Below, one piece after another: positions 22,571-35,322 of a stretch of DNA of 64,000 bases. The stretch is taken from positions 43,395,169-43,459,168 of the forward strand of contig OX485806.1 of assembly GCA_950295325.1 (NCBI GenBank). Reading direction: 5' to 3'. Positions within the stretch are counted from its first letter, which is position 1. Every line of letters begins with the position of its first letter. The notes beneath the pieces were generated by a model. That model worked only from the letters and a program-made list of their open reading frames with translations. It was not told the origin of the DNA and did no database searches. Position numbers and translations under genes: made by a program. This DNA comes from Polytrichum commune. Taxonomy: Eukaryota > Streptophyta > Polytrichopsida > Polytrichales > Polytrichaceae.

Positions 22571-23107
22571 CTACTTCCGTGTTACCAACCTCCTAGATGA
22601 TTCAGACTTCATTTCATCGTCCCTTCTTGATGGAGGTGGACCCGGTCGAAACAAATCAACGTAGGAAACCGTTTTATCCCTCATTCGATACTTCAATGGA
22701 CGATGATGCGGCGATAATCCTTTCATCCTCTCGCAAAACGACAAAGACCTCGAAGATTCGCCTACCACCTTGACCTCCGGCTTCGTGTCGATTGACTTGT
22801 CTTCATTCAAATCAGCCGCATCATTTGCCTCACTATTCATGCACCTTGTGGCGTCCTTCTCTTGCACATCCGCTCGTCTTTTATCATTTTTTGCATATCG
22901 TTTCTAGTCCTCCTGCATCTTCCACCTCCAGGCTTGTGTGGACTGTGAAAATGGAACCAGCTCGTAGTCATCACTATATCGATTTCCAACACCTATGTCA
23001 TATTCCGGCGATGGATTAAAAGGAACATGTGGATCTCCTAGACTTCTAATTTCCTTCTCCCATCCTAGGCCAGCAAACATGTTTCTTTCCTCTCCCATTA
23101 TGTGCAT
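22571..23107 (-). pseudogene. Unknown protein fragment downstream of MULE copy 1
   Basis: Two minus-strand frames are in phase and separated by one stop near 22905: first MHIMGEERNMFAGLGWEKE through AWRWKMQED, then RYAKNDKRRADVQEKDA through SSRRLVTRK. Together they are about 175 codons, charged and Ser-rich, with codon use more protein-like than the surroundings. I recognise no domain. It may be a host exon, a gene piece carried by the MULE, or part of another element. Confidence 0.3.
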
Positions 23108-24436
23108 GTGTATCTACATTCATATATGGTATGAGTCTAAATTGTGTCCTCATATATATTCAGCTCAAGATAATCTCGTCGACCACAAACAATAATTGTT
23201 GAAGTCCAAGCTCTAAAGTTGGCTCACACATAGGACAAAGACAAAAGTAATGGAATAAAAATGAAGCAAGTTGGTCGCCCTTTGTATTTTGATTGACTCA
23301 TTCTTCAATTATACCAATCTCAAAAAAAACATTTTCATTTCTTTTTTCTTAGGATCATCATTGGTTTTAATCATATACTTATATATTACATCACAATTTT
23401 CCTATCATTTTAGCACTTCACAGTTTCCAAACTTAATGAGACCATTTCAAATTCAGGGCCTTTTTATTTAATTTAAGACCTATACATTCCACAGAAATAT
23501 GACTTTTTAACTATTTTTAGAATAATCTTCAATATTCCGAATATATTCAAATGTTATTTAAAATATTTCTAAATTTAGTTTGTGAAGTTTATTATTTTTA
23601 CTTCCTCTCCGCTTTCCGCTCTCCAAATCTCTGCTCTCCGCTCACATAGGAGTGTCGTCATTTTTTCAATGAAACCAAATTTTTTAAAAATTGGCTCCAC
23701 AATTAGCACTTCATCTCATACCCATGGAGACATTTGCTTAACACAGTACTTCCACCATACACTCACCCTTTTCCATGTATGCAAGGTTCTTTCAGATCAC
23801 AAGATTATCATCATCCAAAGACCCATCCATGGTGTTATCACCAATACAACCCAATTTTTGCATAAGTTGTCCAAATGGAGTGCTACCATAATTTGTTTTT
23901 TGAATGTGCATTACACAACCAAATTAATATTATACTTTACAAAAAATGGAAGTTGTAGTAATTACACCAAAAATTGCTTTACTTTGTACTAGAAGAAGCA
24001 ATTGCCTTTCCTGTCAACTCTAAGGGCCCTATATTTGCACAATATTGTACGACTTAATTAAGATACTTCATTCTCCACACTTTGCACTCACATCATGGAA
24101 ATCACATACAACTAAATGGAGGGCCCCAAAAATTGCCCATATGGATTTTTTCTTTGATGCAACCTCCAAACTATATAACACATAACAAAGGAAATAATAA
24201 TAATGATGTTCACACTCATACAAATTAACACCATTTATGCCTTCACCACCCAACCTCTCCTCCCATCAGATACTACTCTCAAAGTAGTTTATCCTATAGA
24301 AGTGATCATATGCCACATACTCCTTAACCATTGCATCAACTACGTTCCTTGTGTTCTCATCATAATCTTTCCAATCAATTTTTGACATTTGATACGGAAT
24401 CTAGTCATTGAAGTGATAACCAATTGAAATTGAACC
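23108..24436. other. No gene recognised
   Basis: AT-rich sequence. At 23608-23645 there is a short run of CCGCTTTCC/CCGCTCTCC motifs that resembles the GAGCGG repeats flanking the hAT. No coding region is supported. Confidence 0.35.
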
Positions 24437-24441
24437 CATAT

Positions 24442-25414
24442 TGTCGCAACCCTTGCTAATCCCCCTTGACAATCTTGCCAATTTTCAATTCTAGCAAAGG
24501 TTACGAGCGCTAACCATTCGCATTCCGCCATGCTAATGGTTAGCTCCTCCTACCCCGGACCTTATAGTTCATAGGAGGGAACCAACCCTCCTACTTTGCT
24601 TTCGGGACTCACCCCTTAATCGGTAACCCATTTCCCCAATGTGGACTTCCATCCATGGAAGTCCAATCCTATGTTGATCATCGCGTTGCCGGAGCAACAC
24701 TACAACAACCCGAACCATACTAGGCAACTATGGCCTCACATTGGGCCAATGCCCATGGAGGCCGTGCCGTTCGGCCTCGGGTGGGTGAGGCCACACCACC
24801 TCACCCATATAAGCCTCTAGGACTCTACGCGGGGCCCCTACCCCACCGTCAACCAACCTCTTGTCTCTCTACCAAGAGTTGGGGCCAAGTGGACATTTTC
24901 CCTTAGCCGCTGGGCCTGGAAGCCCCCACAGCTTCAGACCATCATAACTTCCTTGTATGATGTCTGATGCTAACACTTGACCACTCCATCTTCATCTACG
25001 CTTCACGTAGATGCCGATGCACTCCTCACTTGCCCCATTCGGGCAAGTGGTGAGGAAGTTATGCCTGTTTGAACCTTGGCAGTCCCAGGAATCACTCCCA
25101 GGCACTGCTGTACCAGGGCGCTGTCCCGGGACAGCGCCCCACTCAAATGGCCATAACTCCTAGCTCACACCTCCGATTAAGGTGTTCTTGAGCATTCTAG
25201 AATCACCACGCCATGAGCTACGCATAGCTTATGGCCTTACCCTTGTGCATCCTATCCTCCGTGGGTGGGGGGCGTTCCCAACGCCCGGGGCCCTCACCCA
25301 CACTAGGATCACTTGGGCCCTCTCACCAACGGCGCCACAAGTCCCGGGTGTCACTCCGGGGTCCCCCTTGTGCCCATGGTGTTTCGGGCACTCCTCATGG
25401 AAAGGTGCGCGACA
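24442..25414 (+). mobile_element. Solo LTR, family A, copy 2 (973 bp)
   Basis: Same ends as copy 1 (TGTCGCAACC and GTGCGCGACA) and the same length. Flanks CATAT (24437-24441) and CATGT (25415-25419) agree at four of five bases, as expected for a slightly aged TSD. No internal region adjoins. Confidence 0.87.
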
Positions 25415-25419
25415 CATGT

Positions 25420-28400
25420 CGCCCTGCCGCACTAGTGTATCAATATTTTGTATTGCATTTAACAAATGAAAATCTCAACATATTTGCTACTAAACATCCC
25501 CACCTATGCCTCTGGGTCATATTAGTTAGTGCTCATGTTTGTGGTGATATACATGCGCATGTCATTGCTGGGTAGTAATAATACCAATCATCAATTTTTT
25601 TTGGTTCACCTTCACCATTGTGCACATCCTTCAAGACCCCTCTAAGGCCAATTAGAACATGGATAGGTAACAATGTAAGCAAAGCCACAAGGTTGTACAC
25701 TGGAAACTATGACCCAACTTAGTTCCCATCTTAGTATTATCAAGGTGTCAATAAGATTTCCTAAAACTTTTTTTTTAAACCAAACACAATCATATCAACC
25801 ATAAAACATTCTCAACCAGTTGTTTATGGATTAAGAAAAAGATAAATAAGGTATTGACCCTGTAAACCATCTCCATCGCATTTAACTTCATTCAAAGTCC
25901 ACATGACATCCATGGCCGAAACTCAAACCCATTTCATAGGGTTGCATGGCTCCAATAAATGAGGAAGAATGTTGTGCACCACAAGATCATTGAGGAGGTC
26001 AAGAATTTACAAAATATTATGTTCCTCCAAGGTGTACCTAATAATAAGGTTGTCTCCAAACCATGGGTGATAAAATCCCAGTCCATGGGCTCGAATTCCA
26101 CATTGAGGTTGATAAAATCCCAAGGCAGGGAACATGTTATGGAATAACATCCATCAACATGTGCACAACCAAACCAATAGCCATCACTAATGGTCACATG
26201 ACTTAGCTTATTCCACATCGATAATGGACTTAACTATGTGATAAAGAGGCAAAGTGAACACACCAAAATGATAGAAGGCTATGGTATTAAAGAGGAATTG
26301 ATCACATTTTGAGTGCATAAATTGATGTTCCAAACGGAAGTTGCATGAATCCTCAACATAAAGAAGAAGCATTACAATGGAGCTTGGACAATATAATGAA
26401 GATGATTACATATGCTCTAGATGGTTATGGGTGCCAACAATTGCATAAGTTTGCTTGCAAACATCCTCAATAGCCACACCAATCCACTCACGTGGAGGAT
26501 CCCCATTCCAATAGAGATAGGTTTTCCAACATATAATTTTCATTGCAATAGCCACAAATGAAGCTAGAAACGAAAAAAACTGCAAATTGACACAAATTCC
26601 CATTTTAATCATGACGCAAACTTGCAATTAAAATAGCCACACATGGAACTTATACAATAGAGACTACATATTAAACTTAGAGACCATTGCCACACACGAG
26701 GTTGATTCCTACAAAACAAATTCCAAACAGAGGACATGGAGGTATCAAATATGAAAGAAACTTATTCAATATGCTCCTAACCTCTCACATTGTCACATTC
26801 TATGCAACCGTAGTATGCCATGAATGCACATGCAAGCTAATCCAAGATGCTCTTAATTTGTCACAATGTTGCAAACTTAAACCTCAAACATGCCATAAGT
26901 GCAAAATGGGAAGCACATATCTAAGTGATTAGGAGCAAAAACCTTGGAATAGGAATTTCCTTTGATCTCCTGGCTCCTTCCATCTAGCATTTATCTCTGA
27001 TGTCCATTTCATATCCAAGGTCCCATAATTTGGCACTAATCTCCAATTATTTTTGAGTTTCCTCTAAGTTTTTAACTCCATCGATCTAGTGTTAACCTCC
27101 CTCAATCTACTGCTAGTTTCCTAGCTTCCAAGTTTCAAATTTGAGCAATTTATTATCAACACCTTGGATATCCCAGCTCCTCTGATCTACCGCTCACTTG
27201 GACTAACTCCTCCAGCTTCCAAATCTATCTGCAACTAGCCTTGGTCCCCCTTGACTTCCCTCAAAACCTGAACATTAATTGCAATGGAGCAAGAACACAA
27301 AACAATACACATAGAGGAGCTCAATCTTGTGCGGGAAGCAAATGAAAAGGATAGAATAAAGGAGGATGTGTGTGACGTTTCAAACGCAAGAGTGAGGCCC
27401 AATTTCCTTTGTGGCCCCATAAGAACATCGACGGTAGTTTGATATTGAATTTGTTTGTGGCACCTTGATACACATGGCCAAAATAGAAAAAACCACAAGG
27501 CCCAAGACCACAAGGCCTCTATGACCCGATTATGGCAAATTCATGGATAATTTTATGATACCCAAGATTTTGAACCTCATTATAATCCTCTCCAATTGTT
27601 GCTTCCATAAACTAACATTGAATCCATCCATGCCCTCAACATGTAAATACATAAAGTTTGATAGGTACTTAGTTCTTTGATGTCGATTTCCCCAATAGTA
27701 TTAATTGTAATTTGTATTGACAAAAATGCTATGCAAATGCAAAGTAGATTTGCCCAGAAAAATTATTGTTTGCCAAACCAAAAATGTTACAACTCATCAT
27801 GTGATTGGTTGGAACCTTTTTAAAACGTGACATGTGATTGGTTGGAACCTTTTTAAAACGTGACATGTAGTTTGAAGTTTGGTGTGAACATGTCCAATCA
27901 TACACAAACAAATGGTAAATTGTTGGCCTTGTTTTGAAAGGTAAATGAATTAAGCTATAATATCGAAAAACAAAGAACAAATGTTCAATTTTTTTCTCAT
28001 GAATGAAGTCACTAGAATCATCCCATAACTCACATTTAAAACATGAAACACTATAATGTCATCCATATATGGTTCATCAGTCAAACATTGTCGCCATTTC
28101 GGCTTCCTTGAAAAGTTGGGAATAGGTTGGTAATTGTCCATCATTCACGTCAAGTATAGGTCTTGTGTCTTGACCTCAACATAGGCAATGACGATCTCAA
28201 CGTTTAATTTCACCACTCTAGACGATGCCCCCCCCCCTTTAAAGTTTGCTTCGTAGTAATGGCCCAATATTAATCTAGGGAGAGAATGAGAAAAAACTCA
28301 AGAGAGCGCCCAAGAAACAGGCATTGTGGCACAATTACCCTTGACATATGATCGCTCCAATACAAATCCCTCCATTAGAAATATAAATGCAAGTTGTGAG

Positions 28401-29514
28401 CCAAATTTTTAGGTTAGGTTCACTATACGCACTTTAAGGATATTTCGAGGATGATTGTACATAGATGGATGAAAGCAGTGAACCATGGACAAAAGCACAC
28501 CCTTGAAACTATAATGGGTTTAGGAGCCCTTAGTTGGTTGTAACTATCATATTCCTTGCCTCGTGAGGAGTCAAGGCAAACCGAGGTAGGCAAACATTCC
28601 CTTGGACAAATTTGAGCACATTGTTGAACTCAGTTGTTTGGTTTCCTATGACACAATGTTTGTGCGAGGATAATAGTTAAACTACTATATGTGAACCAAT
28701 TGGCAATTGGTGCAGTGATTGTGGGATTCCAACTTTGAGATAAAATTTATTGTTATTTTTAATATAACTTATACATTAATGCCGATGATTGGCTAATCTA
28801 TTTCTTTGTGTGTGAGATTGCAAAAATTGTCTTTGGTAGCGAATGCAATGGATAATATTAAAACCTATAAGAGATTTGAGAATGAAAGACTGCTTGAGAT
28901 TATAAGCGTATGTGTTCATGACTTGGAAATATTCTTTTTGAATTGAATTAAATTTGATCACGGATGTGAAAAAAAATATGATGATTGAATAATTAAAATC
29001 AATCTCCGAGAAGGATAATGAATCCGAGAGAACCATTGTAGTGGAAATTAAGTAGACAAAAAAGAACTATATAAAGAAATTGCCACCACTAAAGAAAGGG
29101 GGGAGATACAAAACTAAACCATATGCTTTGAGAAAAAGTTGGCATGGTGACACCATTGTCTAGGATCTAAGAGTATTTCAATAGCAAAAAAAGACAATCA
29201 TAAGGGTTTGCCTAAAAATACAAAAAACTATTAAAAAATGACAAAAAACAAATTATAGATGCTTAAGAGCCAACGTAAAACCATTGGCCAAAAAAAATGT
29301 TAATGCAAAACATTACATAAACTGTAGTCGACCAATTCTTTAAGTGAGAGTAACTAGATAAATTGAAACATAAATGGATCAAGAAGATGTGGAGAATAAC
29401 GACCAATATTGATTGATGTAAAAAATGTGTTATCATGTGGTAGGGAAAAATTGGGAGCTACCAAGAGTTATTTGAAAAATGAATCATTTGTATATCATTA
29501 AGTCTTGTGAAAGG
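25420..29514. other. No gene recognised
   Basis: About 4.1 kb of AT-rich, A/C-leaning sequence. Short frames such as the minus-strand 94-codon frame at 25934-26218 lack motifs. Apart from a small tandem duplication at 27798, I see nothing I can name; it may be long-decayed elements. Confidence 0.4.
27798..27863. repeat. Perfect 33-bp tandem duplication
   Basis: Two identical units (27798-27830 and 27831-27863) starting CATGTGATTGGTTGGAAC. A third partial unit begins CATGT. Confidence 0.93.
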
Positions 29515-29519
29515 TAGAG

Positions 29520-30492
29520 TGTCACAACCTTCGCTAGCTCTCTTTAACTAAATTGACCATTTTCATTTCTAGCAAGTGTCATGAGCGCTAACCCTTCGCA
29601 TTCCGCCATGATTCCGCCATACCAATGGTTAGCTCCTCCTACCCCGGACCTTATAGTTAATAGGATGGAAACCAACCCTTCTACTTTGCTTTTCGGATTC
29701 ACCCCTTAATCAGTAACCAATTTTAAGATGTACACTTCTATTCATGGAAATCCAATCTTATGTTTGTCAGAGCAACACTATAACAACCCAAACCATACTA
29801 GGCAACTGTACCCTCATATTGGGCCAAAGCCCATGGAGGCCGTGCCGTTCGGCCTCGGGTGGGTTTGGCCAGACCACCTCACCCATACAAGCCTTTAGGA
29901 CTTTTGGCTGGGCCCCTACCCCACCGTCAAAAAGAAATTTGTCTCTCTACCAAGAGTTGGAACCAAGTAGACAATTCTCCTTAGGCGCTTGGGCTAGAAG
30001 CCCTAGCAGCTTCAGAACATAAAAAAAAAATTATGATATCTCATGCTAATAAACAACCACTCCATCGGCATCTACGTTTTACGTTTTACGTAGATGCCAA
30101 AGGACGTCTCACGTGCCCCATTTGGACAAATATCGAGGAAGTCATGCATGTTCAAACCTTGGCAATCTTGGGAGCCACTCCCAGGCCACTACTGTACCAG
30201 GGTGTTGTCCCGGGACAACGCCCAATTCATATCGCCATAACTCCTAGCTCAAACCTTTCATTGAGATAAGCATTCTAGAATCAACACGCCATAAGCTACG
30301 CATAGCTGATGGCCTAACCCTCATGCCACTTAAACTCCATAGGTGGGAGGCGTTACCAACGCCCGGGGCTTTCATCCACACTAGGAGCACTTGGGCCCTC
30401 TCACCAATGGCGCCACAAGTCCCGGGTGTCACTCTGGGGTCCCCCTCGTGCCCATGGTGTTTTAGGCATTCTTCATGGAGAGGTACGTGGCA
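29520..30492 (+). mobile_element. Solo LTR, family A, copy 3 (diverged, 973 bp)
   Basis: Aligns end to end with the other family-A LTRs and keeps the 973-bp length, but is clearly the most diverged, including its termini (TGTCACAACC and CGTGGCA). Flanks TAGAG and TAAAA match at three of five positions. This is the oldest insertion of the four. Confidence 0.78.
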
Positions 30493-31029
30493 TAAAAAAA
30501 AATGTTTGAAAGATGGGAGATCAAGGGTTAGTCTAAGTGAGGCCATTTGACAAATGTTAAGACCTACGAAATGTGAAGAAAAGATGGTCATAACTATTAA
30601 CTTCAAAATTTGTAAGTAATAATTAAATATTAGAAACAATAAATAATTTTTTTGCATTGCATTGGAATTAACATTGATTATTTACTGAAAGAACTTGTTG
30701 TGATTTAACAATGCATTTGCCAATGGTTAAAAAGACAATTGCTACACTAGAAAACCTACTTTTACCAAAAACTATAATTGCATCTTACTATCAAGCAATG
30801 GAAACTTCCTAACCACATGCGAAAGACAAGATTGAATAAGATATTAAAAGTGAGGTCCTAAGAGGAACCCTTAAGAGAAAGAGAAGTGAAAGACATGTCA
30901 ATTGTGTTTTTAAAATGAAATTAGAACCTTTTTGACTAGTTAATAAACTATAATGTGCCAGATGCTTGTAAGAGATACCACCATCCTTGACAACCTCTTA
31001 TTAAAGGTTTTTGTTATTTTAAATCATCG
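30493..31029. other. No gene recognised
   Basis: AT-rich sequence between LTR copy 3 and the start of the A/C-rich LINE-like body. Confidence 0.35.
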
Positions 31030-31372
31030 AAAAGAACCTAACTACACGAGCAACAGAGAACCACAACACAGCAAACAAACACCTAGAGGACCACCGACGA
31101 CCCTCAACCTACAATCCTAACAAACACAAGCAAACAGATCCGCAACATCAGCGCAACCCAACTGCAAACTCAACTACCAAGACAAACCTAGGAACAGGTA
31201 GCAATGCAAGGAACTCCAGCAGTGGTCCGGACAGGAGAACAGTATCCCACCACATTTGCAGAATACAAGCCTACAAAGTGAGGGAGGCGATCCCAACAAA
31301 CCATCGGTGGATTCAACATCCCACCACGCTAGCATTGCTGCTACTAATTACTTTTCTACTTCAGTGTCTTTA

Positions 31373-31537
31373 CACACTATATTCTCACACAAAAACCATC
31401 CCGACAACACCATATCTCTTTTCATCAAGTCCTCCCATCAAAGCACCTCAGTGTGTTTACACACTACACTCTCCCAAAATATCATCCAATAGCACCATAT
31501 CCATTATCAACATGTCCTCCCATCAATATACCTAAGT
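31373..31537 (+). repeat. About 83-bp tandem repeat, third unit split by an LTR insertion
   Basis: Two units with the common phrase CAGCACCATATC and CCTCCCATCAA lie here. The start of a third (TAAGTGTGTT) runs to 31542, and the rest of that unit resumes at 34386. The split unit independently fixes the insertion point of the 31543-34380 element. Confidence 0.8.
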
Positions 31538-31542
31538 GTGTT

Positions 31543-34380
31543 TGTGGTACTTTTGGGCCACCCCCTTTCGAGGGAGCCTAAAAGTATCACACAAGCCCTT
31601 CGGTGAAGGTGGCCTGCATTTGCAGGCGCCCAAGTCGAACCCGGATGATAGGTGTATAACGTGAGTAGTTAGATTTTTAAGGGAGATTAAATATGCGTCG
31701 TAGTACCTCCGGAAGTTAGGCCTTAGTTTTTTACTAGTGTGGCTTTAAACTCCACTAACCAATTTCATATCTAGTTCTAACCTTAACCTACAACCTATTC
31801 TACGCGCAGACGCACCAGCCTTGAAACCAAGGCAATCCTAATTTGTGAATTGGGATGGTTCTGATACACCCAACCGGGTGTGACTCATACCACCCTAACT
31901 CAACGAACGGAATAACGACAATTTGATGGACCATTCAATTCTTCCTATTTCTTTATTTAGTTCTATTTAGTTTTCTAAGCGGGGGAACTTGGCCTAGGTC
32001 CCACCCTTCACACAAATTCCTTCTTAATTACTTACTTTTGTTTGCACGTCCTAACTCACTACATTAACATATTAGGCATCACCCCTTACCTCGGGTCTCT
32101 TGCCAACAAGGGTTTACGATTTATTTTGTATGTTTTGATTGTTAAATGTGTTTACACTGGATAGACCACGAAATGCAACTCAATGGGACCAGGGTGACGG
32201 GCAACCTGTAGGTTCAACCTGTTGCGCAATCTTCATAAATTGGGGCCATTACTCCCAATCTATGGGGCCAACAACATAATAGTGGATTCGCGGGTCATTA
32301 ACCCCACCTTTCCACCAACAACATTCAGAGTGGTCGTGTCGGTGATTAATCCGACTTACCACACACGAAACTTGCTAATAAATGAAGCTACTACCACAAA
32401 ACATACCAAGGGCCCCGAAAACAATGGAATTGGGTACTCCCTTGGCGGTCAAGTGGTCAAGCCACTTGACCTTACGAGATAGGTGAGTGGGTTTAGAGAT
32501 GCGTACCTTAGCCGTGCTCCCTCCAATCCTAAATGGAAGGCTTAAGGTTAGTTAATTTACCTCAATTTTCCTCGGTTGATTTGGGCTTGATGTAGGCCGA
32601 GCCGCTACCTCCTTCCTTGCTCCACTTTCCGAGCGTCGACCTTGCCTCCTTCTTTGTAACTAGTTTGGTAGTAAGCGTACCTTAGTTAACAATTAAAATA
32701 TAAAGTGTTATTCTGCCCTGTAATTTAATCCTAAGCATAATATTTATACTTAGTGCACCAAATTATCTTTCCAATGATCTAAAAATCACTCTAATCGGAT
32801 AAGAAATGCAAAAGTTATGAGGGTTGGAAGTGTGAGGTCGATTCAACCGGCCCTTCCAACCCACCTATCTACCTTCTAACTTCAAAAATTCATAGCACAT
32901 TCCTTACTACTTGGATCTAGGCTTTCCTTATACCATTGGAAAGCTATGAACAAGCTCTAACTAGAAAAATTATGACATCAGCAGGTTAAGCTAATAGAAA
33001 TTCAGCGGACTCCTTGTAACACAGCAGTCAATCAAGAAGGCTTAAACTATGTATCTCGCCTTCAACAATTCATATCTAATTCAAATCTTCGTCAAATCAA
33101 ACGTTCTATATGACCCTGGAGAGATATTAAAAAGATGTATTTGATAAAAATATGTGATTAGAAAGGTAAGCCGAAGTGAACCCAGCAGGTCCTCTGTAAT
33201 GCAGCAGTCAACCAAAAGTTCTCAAACTATGTGTCCCATCTTGCACAATTCATATCTAATTCAAATCATGCTCAAATCAAATGTTCTAAGCCATTTTGGA
33301 AAGCTACACAAAAGTTCTACTTGGGAAAAATATAATTTCTTGGAATTAAAATTCCTATTGGGCTCGCAGGTCTGATCCAGCAGCCGCTACCCACAAGACC
33401 ACCCAGTTTTTCTACTCCATCTTTGAAAATCCATAACTAATTGTCATCTCAACCAAATCACAAATGGGAAACGGCTATGGATAGCTATATGAAATCTCTC
33501 TAAGAGAAAAATGATAAGTATCTTGTTCTAGCTTTTGAACTAAGCCTTCAGGGCATTGGCAGATGAGGTCTATAATGCCTCTACTCAAAACTCTACCATC
33601 CAACCTACCTCTACAAAAGAAGGAATAATTTTGTTGGTGTGTTAATAAACACACAACCTAACTAGGAGAGAGAGAGTAGAGGAGGTTCTCAAGCCTTTCT
33701 TTTAGACCATTGAGAATACATGCTAAAGGATTGTTTCCTAACTACATTGAAGCAGGGCTTCGCCCAAAAACTAGAGAAAGAGAGAGAGCTACAAGGTGGA
33801 AGGAGGGGTTTTTAAACCCTCTCACAAAAGGGTTGGACCCCTCCTCCACCGGATCCATTTTTCAAACCCTTTCCCGAAATTTTGGCTCGGGGGTTTTCCC
33901 GGTTGAGGTTGCCACCCTCTCGCCGAGGTGGCTCCGACAAAAAACCTTTAGAAATCTTTCTAATTTTTCCGCCATCGAGTTGGCAAGGGGGCAAGTGGGC
34001 AAGTATCCCCCTTGCTCTCTTTCTTTTTTTCTTCAAAATTCTTCACGCCGATTTTATCTTCTTACGTAAAACACCTCCAATAGTCTTGTGTGCCTCACAC
34101 TAACTAATAAACTAACACTTGCTTAGCTAGCATCTACTAACATTTGCTTAATAACTAGCATCTACTAATATTTGCTTAGCTAGTTGTTTTTACTAGCTAG
34201 CACATTTTTTCTACTTTGCTATCTTCTAGCACTACTTAGTTTCATTTTGACCTTCCTTCTTCTAGGCTAAATGCTAAATGAACTAATTTTTCCTAAATTC
34301 CCTATCAATTCTAACTTTTAATGCTAACATTCTAACTAAAAGTGATCCCGCAGAGTGGTGGACCACTCAAAGGGTTCACA
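31543..34380 (+). mobile_element. LTR-like insertion Y (2838 bp) with 5-bp TSD
   Basis: Starts TGTGGTAC and ends GGTTCACA (inverted TGTG/CACA). It is flanked by a perfect GTGTT duplication (31538-31542 and 34381-34385) and sits inside one unit of an 83-bp tandem repeat. No long ORF with retroviral-type motifs is present, so it is best read as a very long solo LTR or a non-autonomous LTR element. The first about 2.2 kb is shared, inverted, with 16996-18965. Confidence 0.78.
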
Positions 34381-35322
34381 GTGTTCATACACTACATTCT
34401 TAAACAAATATTCATACCAACAGCACCATATCTACTTCCATCAAATCCTCTCATGAATACTCCTCAAAGACATCCAACCAATCCTACTGCTCATACCCCC
34501 TCCAAGCGCGCTGGAAAATGCTCTCTATATCTCACTTCGAGGTCACAAATCAAATCCCCGCAAGCTCAACAACATGCACATACCTATACTAACCCTAACT
34601 ATTCTCCCACACTCAGGCTCTACCGCTCCTCAAGCAGACACATCCACATCAACACCTCAGGTCCCTGCGTATACAATAGCTCCACCAAGATCGCCACTCA
34701 AGCAAGCTTCAACAACCGCTCCCACAAAAATTCAACCTCCCACTCACGATCTCCTATGAACATCTGCACTTTCACATATCCCTACACAGACACTCACCCA
34801 CATTCAGCGATCAAAAACATCCCCACACCACAAACAACACACAAAAATCAAAACTACTTCCAGTCCAACTGCGCAACGACTCAATTACCAACAACCTAGC
34901 ACGATAGCCACCCCACCTCGCCTCCCAAATCCGCAAACCAATACCGCACATTTCAAACCACCACCAATGCTCCACACAACTACCCCAAAATTCCACAACA
35001 AACTAGTAAAGACTCCCCGTTCTTACCAGAACACGCAAAACCCCTCAAAATAAGGGTTTAATAAAAAAACAGACAACAGCCAACCAGAAACCTACCTTCA
35101 ACAGTGCTCGCTCTACCTCATCGCCACAAAACTCCATTCCTTCACCCTCCTCCCCACCACATCCCCCATACTCCCCCACATGTCAGCACTCCCCGAATAT
35201 CCCAACCACACTAACTGTGCACCAACCCCACCGCCCCAAAAAAACCACAACCACCCAGAAATGCCGAGCAGCCAAAACTCAGCTTGCAACCAGCAAGTTA
35301 TCAACCTCGCTTATACCCATGA

